Assembly: GCF_000717475.1 (NCBI RefSeq)
Contig: NZ_JPIK01000014.1
Coordinates: 1 to 50,052, forward strand
Direction of reading: 5' to 3'
From: Desulfonatronum thiodismutans
GTDB lineage: Bacteria > Desulfobacterota > Desulfovibrionia > Desulfovibrionales > Desulfonatronaceae
Length of the DNA: 50,052 nucleotides
Shown one piece after another: positions 1 to 7,854 of the stretch; positions within the stretch are counted from its first letter, which is position 1; each line of letters starts with the position of its first letter. The notes beneath the pieces are model-generated. The model had not been told where the DNA came from and ran no database searches. It saw only the letters and a program-made list of their open reading frames with translations. Made by a program: the position numbers and the translations under genes.

Positions 1-54
1 CAGCGCCGATGATACTGCGGTTCTAACCGTGGGAAAGTAGGACGCCGCCAGATC
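1..54 (+). rRNA. rrf: 5S ribosomal RNA, 3' end only
   Basis: The first 54 bases match the conserved 3' third of bacterial 5S rRNA: the CGCCGATGATACTGCGG stretch, then GTGGGAAAGTAGG and the closing GCCGCCAG helix strand. The 5' part lies outside the window. A strong terminator follows 17 bases later, as expected for the end of an rRNA operon. Confidence 0.9.
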
Positions 55-70
55 ATTTCTCAAAACAAAA

Positions 71-102
71 ACGCCCGCTTAGATAACTAAGCGGGCGTTT
101 TT
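71..102 (+). terminator. Rho-independent terminator of the rRNA operon
   Basis: An 11-bp perfect stem (ACGCCCGCTTA at 71-81 pairing with 88-98) has a 6-base loop and runs into a T tract. It sits directly behind the 5S rRNA end. Confidence 0.93.
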
Positions 103-181
103 GCGTTCAAATGCCGAAGTGAACGGGGCATTCCTCATCTGCCTCGCGAGGGGGGGAGAATTGTGCATTGTTCGGGATATT

Positions 182-197
182 GTTACACTTAGGTTAC
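182..197 (+). promoter_or_regulatory. Candidate Pho box (two GTTAC units, 11-bp period)
   Basis: GTTAC occurs at 182-186 and 193-197, exactly 11 bp apart, like the other arrays in this window. It lies 55 bp before the GTG at 252. If it is an operator, the TTG at 168 is not the real start of the downstream gene. Confidence 0.5.
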
Positions 198-251
198 AGG
201 AGTGCGTTGTTTCTCGATTTTGCCAATTTTTTAACACTTCGTGGATATTTT

Positions 252-2169
252 GTGAAACTGTCGACCCTTGTGGACCGCCTTTATTTTGATCGGAAGGACT
301 TCGAGTTGCTGGGCATCGTCAACGATGTCTTGCAGGGTGAGGATGAGCCCAACTTGAAGAGCCTGCTTACCCCGTATCTGCACCCTCACGGCATCAAGGA
401 GATGGCCGCCAGCACCGGGTTGCGAGTGGCCTACGCCGTGGTTCGGTTGTTTCGGTCCTTGGAGCGCAGCGATGTAGAGGAACGTTTACGCACCCTGCGG
501 GCGTTGCGGGAAGAGATTTTCTCCATGTCCGGCGTGGCGTTGCGCAACAATACGGCTCGGGTGCTGTTACAGATCATGAAGGAGTTGGTTCGGGCCGAGG
601 ACGAGAGCGCCAAGCTCCAACTCGCTCGGGATTTCCGGGACGCGGCCACCGGACGCCCTAGGGCCATTGCCCGTCAGTTGCTCAAATACCACCTGGTGGA
701 AATGCCGGAGGCCTGGAACCAGATAGCCTTTGACGATCATGTCCACGACGCCAACACCAAGGGCCGCAAGTCCGCCACTCACCTGATCATGGATGCCTGG
801 ATCAAGGGCATCCGTCGGCTCAGGGTGATCTACTACAACTCCCTGACTCCGGATGTGGCCGAGGAACTAATGCGCGCGGCGGAGATCATGGAAGTGGACG
901 TTCGGGTCGGGCTGGAGTTTTCGCCGCGATTTCGCGGAAGGTATCTTCGCTTGATCTGGACGCCTCGAGGCTTTACGGACACCCGTGATTTTCTGGAGTT
1001 CATCCGCCAACCCGACGTCCAGGAGTTCATGGACGAGGGCCGTCGAGCTTCCGACTTCAAACAGGCCTATGTCTTTGCGGTCCTGGACGCCTTCAACGCA
1101 ACGCATCGTTTGGAGATCAATCGTCGTTTCGGTGTTCTGATGCCCGAACTGTCCAAGGACGACTTGCTCCATCTGGTTGGCACCGGACAGCCTTCCTTGC
1201 ACCACTTAGGCAAACTGATCCATGACTCACTGTTGTCGCTGTTTAGGGAGCGGCTGGACGATCTGCATGAATGTTGCGCTTTTGGCGGGGATGCCCAGCG
1301 TCGTGCGGCCATGGAACTGGCCGAGGATATGAATCGGTTCGACGCCGAGGCCGTGATTGAAGGCTATCTCCGTCCGTCTCGAAACCCCAATCTTTTCAAC
1401 CCGTTCATTCCGGCTGATGACGACCAGGCTCCACCGTTTTTACGGGCGTCCTTGCCGGAACTGTTGGCCCGTTTGGAACGCCTGCACGCCCGGTTCAGGA
1501 TCACGCTGGGGCTTAGCGGGTTATGGGCCGAAGACGTTCTGGAATTGCTGGACCAGGCTCAGGGACGGATAACCCGCCTGGAAGCCTTCAATTTCAAGGA
1601 TGCCGCATACGGGCGGTGTCCGGATCAAGCCCGCATCCTGGAACTGCAATCCGCTCTTAACTCCGGCAATGCCGTGCGCCTGAAGCGTTGCGTCATGGAC
1701 ATCGTGCACCGGGTGGAGGACGATCCGGAACGTGATCCGGAGCAAAAGGCTGCACTGCGGAGAATTCTTGAGGAACTGGAGCATTTTCGGGGGTATTACC
1801 GGAACACGATGCTCAAGTCTCGCATCGGAACGGACTCCACCGGCGGATCGGCCAAAGTTCCGGGGATGGGGTTGGTCGTATTGGATACGTTGCCGAAGAA
1901 GAGTCGGCAGCAGGTTGAACGTCTGCGCGGCGAGCCGCAGAACAGACGAATGGCTGCCCATGAAAGCACTCCGGAAACCATGTACAGGGCGATCCAGGAG
2001 TCTCCTCGGGCCTGTGCCTCCGGAAACGGCAGGCGCTGCATTCCCATTCGGATTGATGTGGCTCTGCGCCGAACGTACAGTTCTGGTCGCCGTAACCAAA
2101 GGCAAAGCCAATGTCTGGGGCTGGGTCTGCGAGAGCAAGGCGCTCGAAGTTTTTGGCGTCGTCCGATGA
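252..2169 (+). CDS. Hypothetical protein, reading frame disrupted near its 3' end
   Basis: I do not recognise this family. The frame beginning at GTG 252 (TTG 168 is an alternative start) reads as a soluble, helix-rich, charged protein for about 590 residues. Near 2010-2040 the sensible coding pattern moves to the next frame, where residues such as FPFGLMWLCAERTVLVAV and KGKANVWGWVCESK follow, ending at TGA 2167-2169. The original frame over 2030-2165 still has no stop but encodes an arginine-rich stretch unlike a normal protein. Dropping one base from 252-2169 leaves exactly 639 codons. The next gene starts at the ATGA overlap. So the continuous 168-3401 frame is probably an artificial fusion caused by one extra base (real mutation or sequencing error). 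A Pho-box-like array lies upstream. Function unknown. Confidence 0.6.
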
Positions 2170-3401
2170 ACGAGGAATGGTTAGTTGAAGGGTATCGCTG
2201 CGTTCCGCCCGACCAAAGCAATATTCGCCTGCTGGGCGGGTATGCCAACGAGGAGGAAAAGAAGCTGCTCCTGGACTGCGCCACGGCTTCCAAGGCGAAG
2301 GAGCGCCCGCATTCGCGCTACCTGAATACGCATCTCAAAAACTGGTTGAAAATCTTGTGCGGTTTTGTTCCAGCCTTCGCCACCTTCGCCGTGACCAAGG
2401 ACTGGTGGGTGCTTGCGTATTTCGGAGCGTTGATCTGGTTCGGAATCACCGGGGTGCGCAACATCATCCAGGCCGTGCTCGGGGCCGGAGGGTTGCGGAG
2501 GACTCCGTTTTTGCATTGGAGCGAATACGTCAAATGGAACCGGATCGCGGATTCGTTGATGTACACCGGGTTTTCAGTGCCGCTGCTGGATTTGCTGGTC
2601 AAGACCATGCTTCTGGATCGAGGGATGGGGATCACGGCCGAGTCCGGGCCGCTGGCGCTGTATGCCGTCATGGCCGCGGTCAACGGGCTGTACCTGGCCG
2701 GGCACAATCTGTTTCGCGGACTGCCAAAGGTCGCTGCCGTGGGCAATCTGTTTCGGACGATACTCTCCATCCCGCTGGCTTTGCTTTTGAATTTCTTGCT
2801 CGGCTTTGCGCTGGGGGCCGCCGGCGTGCCGGCGGTGGGAGCGGTGCTCCAGAATTGGGCCGCGGTTATATCCAAGCTGGCCTCGGACGTCGTGGCCGGC
2901 TTCATCGAGGGGTTGGCAGACCGGGCCGTGAACTTCCGGGAGCGGACCCTGGACTACGCGGCCAAGCTGCGTGGAATGTTCGATGTCTACGCCGCTCTGG
3001 AACTGCGGCATCCGGATAGCGAAGTGCTCAGCGTCCTGGAAAAGCCGGAGCGGTTCGTCTGCGCGGCGACGAGGGAGGAAGAGAGTCTGAACCTGGCTGT
3101 TGTCGTCAATTCTTTGGATTTAATGTACTTCTGGATGTATCAGCCTCGGGCGCGGCATGTGTTGGAGCGGTTGATGCGCCAGATGAGCCAGGAGGAGCGG
3201 CGGGTGTTTTTGCTCTCCCAATATGTGCTCCAGCGCGAACGGGATATTTCACAACTCTTTCTGGACGGCTTGGTGGGTAAAAATTTTTCGCGCGCCTTAG
3301 CCTTTTATCTTCGCGGGTGGCGGGGCTATCTGGAGGACATCCAGCGTCTCGCGGGGCATTTGCCGTCCGCGGAAAAAGAGGTTCGCCCGGTCCCTTGCTG
3401 A
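2166..3401 (+). CDS. Hypothetical multi-pass membrane protein
   Basis: A 411-residue protein starts at ATG 2166, which overlaps the TGA of the preceding gene in the form ATGA, implying translational coupling. The N-terminal 60 residues are soluble (MNEEWLVEGYRCVPPDQSN and onward). Hydrophobic segments follow: roughly residues 62-105, a central pair around 125-180, and a long glycine/alanine-rich pair around 190-245 (SIPLALLLNFLLGFALGAAG). The C-terminal 130 residues are soluble, helical and charged. I do not recognise the family. Partnership with the upstream soluble protein is inferred only from the coupling. If the frameshift upstream is not accepted, this is the C-terminal half of a single 1049-residue reading. 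Confidence 0.65.
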   Translation: MNEEWLVEGYRCVPPDQSNIRLLGGYANEEEKKLLLDCATASKAKERPHSRYLNTHLKNWLKILCGFVPAFATFAVTKDWWVLAYFGALIWFGITGVRNIIQAVLGAGGLRRTPFLHWSEYVKWNRIADSLMYTGFSVPLLDLLVKTMLLDRGMGITAESGPLALYAVMAAVNGLYLAGHNLFRGLPKVAAVGNLFRTILSIPLALLLNFLLGFALGAAGVPAVGAVLQNWAAVISKLASDVVAGFIEGLADRAVNFRERTLDYAAKLRGMFDVYAALELRHPDSEVLSVLEKPERFVCAATREEESLNLAVVVNSLDLMYFWMYQPRARHVLERLMRQMSQEERRVFLLSQYVLQRERDISQLFLDGLVGKNFSRALAFYLRGWRGYLEDIQRLAGHLPSAEKEVRPVPC

Positions 3402-3434
3402 GTCTCGGGCAAAGAAGGCGGGCGAGTATCCTGC

Positions 3435-5258
3435 TCAGTTTGCCTCGGGTTTCCTGCTCTGCGGCGGCACGGCCTTGAGGGTGAACAAAAATGTCGCGCC
3501 TTCGCCCGGGGTGCTTTCCACCCAGATTCGACCGCCGTGGTGGCGGACGATATGCTTGCAGATGGCCAGCCCCAGGCCCGTGCCGCCATTGCCCTCGCTA
3601 CGGGCCGCGTCCTGGCGGTAGAACCGTTCAAAGAGGCGTTCCTGGTGTTCGCGGGGAATCCCGGCTCCATGGTCCCGAATGGCGAAAACTACGTACTCGC
3701 CTTCCGGACGGCAGGAAATGGTCACCTTGCCTTTTTCTGGGCTGAATCGGACGGCGTTTTCCAGGATGTTTTGAAAAACCTGAACGAGCCGGGACTTGTC
3801 GCCAAGCACCCATACGCCTCCCGGGGCATCTTCCTGGGGCCTGCTCAACTCCAGATTGTTTTCGAACCGGATTTGCTTGCCCTGGGCCAGGGGGGCGCAC
3901 ATCTCCATGGCCGAGCGCAGGGACTCGCCGGCGTCCATGATCTCCAATGTATTGCTGGGAGCCTCGGCCTCCAGACGGGCCAGCTTAAGCAGGTCCGTGA
4001 CGATGTTTGCCATGTGTTCGGCATTGCGCTGGATGATCCGCAAAAAGGAGCGGGTGGTTTCCGGGTCCGGCTGCGGGTTGCCCAGCAGGGTCTCGGTGTA
4101 GCCCTTGATGGACGTCAGCGGGGTTCGCATCTCATGGGAGACGTTGGCCACGAAGTCCCGGCGAATTTTCTCCATCCTTCTGGGAAGGCTGACGTCCTGG
4201 ACCACCAGCACGGCCCGTTGGCCGCCGGAGGGGTCCTGATAGGTGTTGATTCTGGCCTCCAGCTCGTTCCCGCCGGGGCGATGGAGCAAGAGGCGCTCTT
4301 CCTGGTCCGACGTGCCGTGCAGGACGCGCTCCATGGCCGAGGCCAGTTCCGGCTCCAGGGTGGCTTCCAGAGTGGTTTTGCCTTCCAGTTTCTGTAATTT
4401 GGGGAAAAACTTGCGAAAAGCCGGATTGGCGGAAACGATCCGTCCATCCTGGCCTAGGGTGAGCACGGCCTCGCTCAAGCCGTTGAATAAGGCTTCGAGT
4501 TGGGCTTTTTGTTCCTCCATGCGGTTCACGTGCCGGGAAATTTCTTCGGCCATGGTGTTCACGGCCTCGGCCAAGGGGGAGAATTCGCTGCCCTGGTCAA
4601 CGTGCAGGCGGCGGTCATAGGCTCCTTTGCCGACGTCGGAAACCAGACTGATCAGCCGCCTGATGGAGGAGAAAATCGTCTGGGTGAACCAAAAACTCAG
4701 CAACAGGGAGGCGATCAGGCAAATTCCGAGAATGAAGAAGAAGCGCTTTTTGAGAATGTCCACCTGGTCGTACAGGTTGGACAGGGGCAGGGCGATGCGC
4801 AGCACTCCGGCGGTTTCGTCGCTCATGGGGCAGCGCTGGGCGACATAGATCAAGTCCCTGCCGATGGTGTCGCTCAGCCGGATGTCCGTACCGACGCGAC
4901 CTTCCCGGGCGACCATGATTTCCGGGCGCGTTCCATGGTCTTCCACCTCCGCCAGGCGGTCGGCCCGGACATGACTGTCCGCCGCGACCCGGCCATCGAC
5001 GGTATAGGTCAACCGGACGTCCATCCGACCCCCAAGCTCGGTGACCCAGGCCTGCATCGCGGCTTCGTCGCCGTGAAGTCCCGCGGAGAGGAATTGCCAG
5101 CAGGTGGCGTTGAGCAACTTTTTGGCCCGGTCCTGGCCGTGGTCGATCAGGTCCGAACGGACGGTTTGGGCCAGGAAAACGTACATGGGGATGAACACGA
5201 CCAGTAACAACCCCCAGAACAGGGCCAGAATTCGAAAACGCAGGGATGATTTCGCCAT
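3435..5258 (-). CDS. phoR: PhoR-type sensor histidine kinase
   Basis: This is a membrane-bound histidine kinase with the full PhoR layout: a TM helix near the N-terminus, a periplasmic domain of about 140 residues, a second TM helix (FFFILGICLIASLLLSFWF), HAMP, a PAS domain (LFNGLSEAVLTLGQDGRIV), an HisKA H-box FVANVSHEMRTPLTSIKGY, then the N-box QNILENAVRFSPEKG, DHGAGIP and GGTGLGLAI ATP-binding motifs. ATG 5258 has a TGAGG Shine-Dalgarno 7 bases upstream; a TTG at 5315 is possible. It is divergent from a PiT transporter with a three-unit Pho-box-like array between, which supports phosphate sensing. No intact phoB lies nearby. The exact signal is inferred; the kinase call is certain. Confidence 0.88.
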   Translation of the reverse strand: MAKSSLRFRILALFWGLLLVVFIPMYVFLAQTVRSDLIDHGQDRAKKLLNATCWQFLSAGLHGDEAAMQAWVTELGGRMDVRLTYTVDGRVAADSHVRADRLAEVEDHGTRPEIMVAREGRVGTDIRLSDTIGRDLIYVAQRCPMSDETAGVLRIALPLSNLYDQVDILKKRFFFILGICLIASLLLSFWFTQTIFSSIRRLISLVSDVGKGAYDRRLHVDQGSEFSPLAEAVNTMAEEISRHVNRMEEQKAQLEALFNGLSEAVLTLGQDGRIVSANPAFRKFFPKLQKLEGKTTLEATLEPELASAMERVLHGTSDQEERLLLHRPGGNELEARINTYQDPSGGQRAVLVVQDVSLPRRMEKIRRDFVANVSHEMRTPLTSIKGYTETLLGNPQPDPETTRSFLRIIQRNAEHMANIVTDLLKLARLEAEAPSNTLEIMDAGESLRSAMEMCAPLAQGKQIRFENNLELSRPQEDAPGGVWVLGDKSRLVQVFQNILENAVRFSPEKGKVTISCRPEGEYVVFAIRDHGAGIPREHQERLFERFYRQDAARSEGNGGTGLGLAICKHIVRHHGGRIWVESTPGEGATFLFTLKAVPPQSRKPEAN

Positions 5259-5449
5259 GGCGGGCCTCAAGAAGTTCGGGGCAAGACGTCGCATTTGCAC
5301 CCGATACGTTGACAATTATGGTTGAAGCAAACAGGTCGGGACATGCCCGAGACGGCTTGGGACGACCTGGGACGCTCGGGAAGGTTTATTGAGATCCCGC
5401 GCTGCATACAGGCCGACGGAAGGAGCTGATCTTCTGTTATAGGCCGTTT

Positions 5450-5477
5450 GTTACAAGATGTTGACGATATTTTGACA
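5450..5477. promoter_or_regulatory. Candidate Pho box between phoR and pit (three units)
   Basis: Pentamers GTTAC (5450), TTGAC (5461) and TTGAC (5472) repeat every 11 bp. On the minus strand they read GTCAA-n6-GTCAA-n6-GTAAC, close to the GTCAC units elsewhere. The array lies in the 378-bp divergent gap between phoR and pit. The remainder of that gap shows no gene. Confidence 0.6.
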
Positions 5478-5636
5478 AACAGGTGAAGATTCTATACCTG
5501 ACGGTTGCTCCATAACCGCCCCTTGGTGCTTGTTTCCTCATCTTACGGCGGAACCCTTCACGCCGCAACGAGCTGGCGTCGGAGCGGCGATCATAGAGCT
5601 CGAAACCATTCAGGAACTCAACCCACCCCACACATA

Positions 5637-6872
5637 ATGGACATCGTCACCATCGTCCTGATTCTTGCCATTGTCGGAGGCCTGCTGATGGCCTTCAGCA
5701 TCGGCGCCAACGACGCCGCCAATGCCATGGCCTCCTCAGTGGGGTCTCGGGCCATCTCCGTACGCCAAGCGGTGGTGATCGCCTCTACCCTGGCCTTCGT
5801 GGGTGCCGTTTTTCTCGGGGCCAACGTGGCCGCGACCATCTCCCGGGGGATCATCAACCCGGAGATGATCGAGGATCAGAACGTGCTCATGCTGGGCATG
5901 CTGGGGGCGCTGCTTTCGGCCGGTCTGTGGGTGCTTCTGGCCACGGTGTTCGGTTTTCCGGTCTCCACCACCCATTCCATCGTGGGCAGTATTCTCGGGT
6001 TTGGATTCGTGGCTGGCGGGCCGGAGGTGGTCCGGTGGGGAACCATGTTCGGCATCGTGTTGTCCTGGATTATTTCGCCGTTTTTCGGGGCATTGCTGGC
6101 CTATCTGGTATTTTCGCACATCCGCAAGAAGGTGTTGAGCGCCCGGGACTTCGTCCGCAACGCTAAGCTGTGGGCTCCTTTTTGGTTGGCCATGACCGTG
6201 GTCCTGGTCATGTCGTCTTTTCTGCTGAAAATGCCCATGGGCAAGGCCCTGGGAATCAATATGTACGCCATTTTCGGCATTGCCTGCGTCGTGGCGGCGG
6301 TGGTCTGGGGTATCGGTTACGTGGTGGTGGGGCGGTTGCTGCATGGCGTGGAGCAAGGCCCGGAAACCATGGAAGAACTGTTTCGACGGATGCAGATCGG
6401 CATGGCCTGCTACATGGCGCTTTCCCTGGGGGCCAACGACGTGGCCAATGCCATCGGCCCCGTGGCGGCCATTTGGGTCATCGCCCGGACCGGGGGCTTG
6501 GCGGCTTCGGCCGAGGTGCCGATCTGGTTGCTGCTGTTCGGCGGCATGGGCATTGCCGTGGGGGTCATGGTGCTCGGGAAGCGGGTCATGTCCACGGTGG
6601 GGGAACGGATCACCCTGCTGACCAACACCCGCGGATTTTCCGTGGGCTTCGGAGCGGCTACCACGGTCTTAATGGCCTCGAACCTGGGCATGCCGGTGTC
6701 CACCACCCACGCTACGGTGGGCGGCGTGGTGGGAGTCGGGCTGGCCAGAGGGTTTGCCGCTGTGGATTTTCGCGTTCTGGGGAAAATCGTGATGTACTGG
6801 TTGCTCACGGTGCCTGTGGCGGCTTTTACTTCCGTGGTAATTTTTCAATTACTGCGCTGGTTCGTGCTTTAG
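5637..6872 (+). CDS. pit: Inorganic phosphate transporter, PiT family
   Basis: A 411-residue polytopic membrane protein with the two inverted PiT signature repeats: GANDAANAMASSVGSRAIS near residue 23 and GANDVANAIGP in the second half, plus the two PVSTTH motifs (FGFPVSTTHSIVG and LGMPVSTTHATVG). It imports phosphate, usually as a metal-phosphate complex driven by protons or sodium. ATG 5637 is chosen because the family begins right before the first TM helix; the 44 extra codons back to 5505 are uncharacteristic. A DUF47/PhoU-like gene follows 28 bp downstream, the usual partner. Divergent from phoR across a Pho-box-like array. Confidence 0.95.
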   Translation: MDIVTIVLILAIVGGLLMAFSIGANDAANAMASSVGSRAISVRQAVVIASTLAFVGAVFLGANVAATISRGIINPEMIEDQNVLMLGMLGALLSAGLWVLLATVFGFPVSTTHSIVGSILGFGFVAGGPEVVRWGTMFGIVLSWIISPFFGALLAYLVFSHIRKKVLSARDFVRNAKLWAPFWLAMTVVLVMSSFLLKMPMGKALGINMYAIFGIACVVAAVVWGIGYVVVGRLLHGVEQGPETMEELFRRMQIGMACYMALSLGANDVANAIGPVAAIWVIARTGGLAASAEVPIWLLLFGGMGIAVGVMVLGKRVMSTVGERITLLTNTRGFSVGFGAATTVLMASNLGMPVSTTHATVGGVVGVGLARGFAAVDFRVLGKIVMYWLLTVPVAAFTSVVIFQLLRWFVL

Positions 6873-6900
6873 GCTCGACGGCGCGCAAACGAGGTGACGT

Positions 6901-7578
6901 ATGCGGGTTCGAATTCCTTTTTTGAGCATGATCGGCGGGCGCTCTCCCATGGACGGTCTGCTGGAGCACTACAGTCAGGTGGAAGCCTCCATGACGATCA
7001 TCAACGAGTCCTTGTTGTGCTATATCGGGGGGGGCAGTTCGTGTAAGGATTTTCAGATCCTGAAGCAGGAACTGGATCAGCTTGAGGACAAGGCGGACAA
7101 GATCAAGCGCAATACCCGCAACCATTTGCCCCGCGGACTGTTCATGGCCGTGGATAAGACCTTGTTTTTGAACTATACTCGGGCCCAGGACAACATTCTG
7201 GATTCGGCCCAGGACGCCCTGGATTGGCTGAACATCCATACGGTGAAGATCCCCGACGCCTTGCGCACCGGCGGCCTGACCATGGTCGATGGGGCGATTC
7301 GAACCGTGGAGCTGCTCAAGCCGGCCCTGGAAGGAACGCTTCGCCTGCTCCATACGGACTTCGCTGACCGTCAGGCGGTCAAGGATCTCTACCGGGCCGT
7401 GCGTAGCCAGCACAACGATGTGCGCAAGATGAAGTCCATGTTGTTTCGGGAACTGTTCAGCGCGGATATGGAATTCAAGGACGTCTTCCAACTCCTGCAT
7501 TTTTTCGAATACATGCACGAGATGAGCCACAACGCCGAAGGTTGCGCGGATATTTTGAGGGCGATGATCGCGCGGTAG
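6901..7578 (+). CDS. DUF47 family (PhoU-like) accessory protein of PiT
   Basis: A 225-residue all-helical soluble protein of the DUF47/TIGR00153 family, distant relatives of PhoU. Diagnostic features are the N-terminal MRVRIPFLSMIGGRSPMDGL, the central ELDQLEDKADKIKRNTRNHLP (the acidic/charged helix that may bind metal), and the C-terminal FEYMHEMSHNAEGCADIL. Members are nearly always paired with pit genes and are thought to modulate transport or signalling. ATG 6901 has a GAGGTG ribosome site. It lies 28 bp behind pit in the same orientation, so an operon is likely. Confidence 0.92.
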   Translation: MRVRIPFLSMIGGRSPMDGLLEHYSQVEASMTIINESLLCYIGGGSSCKDFQILKQELDQLEDKADKIKRNTRNHLPRGLFMAVDKTLFLNYTRAQDNILDSAQDALDWLNIHTVKIPDALRTGGLTMVDGAIRTVELLKPALEGTLRLLHTDFADRQAVKDLYRAVRSQHNDVRKMKSMLFRELFSADMEFKDVFQLLHFFEYMHEMSHNAEGCADILRAMIAR

Positions 7579-7721
7579 AGGAAGGGAAGAGTTGAAGAGT
7601 CAGGAGTCAGGAGTCAGAATTCAGGAGGTGGGAAGGCCTTCTGGGTTTGACTTGCATTTCGTTTTAGTTTGCAAAAAATGAACAAGGATTCGCGTGGCTG
7701 ATGACCGCATGAATCACGCAG

Positions 7722-7757
7722 AAAAGGCAGCTCGCGAGAGCTGCCTTTTGTTTTTTT
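7722..7757 (+). terminator. Rho-independent terminator after pit-DUF47
   Basis: A 12-bp perfect stem (AAAAGGCAGCTC at 7722-7733 with 7738-7749), a four-base GCGA loop, and GTTTTTTT after it. It is positioned to end the pit-DUF47 transcript. Confidence 0.88.
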
Positions 7758-7760
7758 CCA

Positions 7761-7794
7761 CCTGTAGGGGCACGGCCCGCCGTGCCCCTACAGG
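7761..7794. repeat. 15-bp hairpin repeat (CCTGTAGGGGCACGG)
   Basis: Perfect 15-bp arms at 7761-7775 and 7780-7794 with a 4-base loop. The GTAGGGGCACGGC core is the type of palindrome found scattered between genes in many bacteria. No T tract follows, so it is more likely a repeat than a terminator. Confidence 0.7.
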
Positions 7795-7854
7795 CTCCTG
7801 CATTCTGAATTCTGACTCCTGAATTCTGAATTCAGAACTTTGAATTCAGAATCT

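Larger units (their letters stand above)
7607..7822. repeat. Long-range inverted repeat flanking a hairpin block
   Basis: TCAGGAGTCAGAATTCAG at 7607-7624 is perfectly complementary to 7805-7822. Both arms lie in low-complexity runs of GAGTCAG and GAATTCAGAA. Between them are a terminator (7722-7757) and a second hairpin (7761-7794). The block fills the gap between the DUF47 gene and the cytochrome operon and resembles an interspersed intergenic repeat. Confidence 0.7.

Noticed and set aside
101..289. Short plus-strand frame right after the rRNA terminator
   Set aside because: It overlaps the terminator and the Pho-like array and has no family resemblance or good ribosome site.
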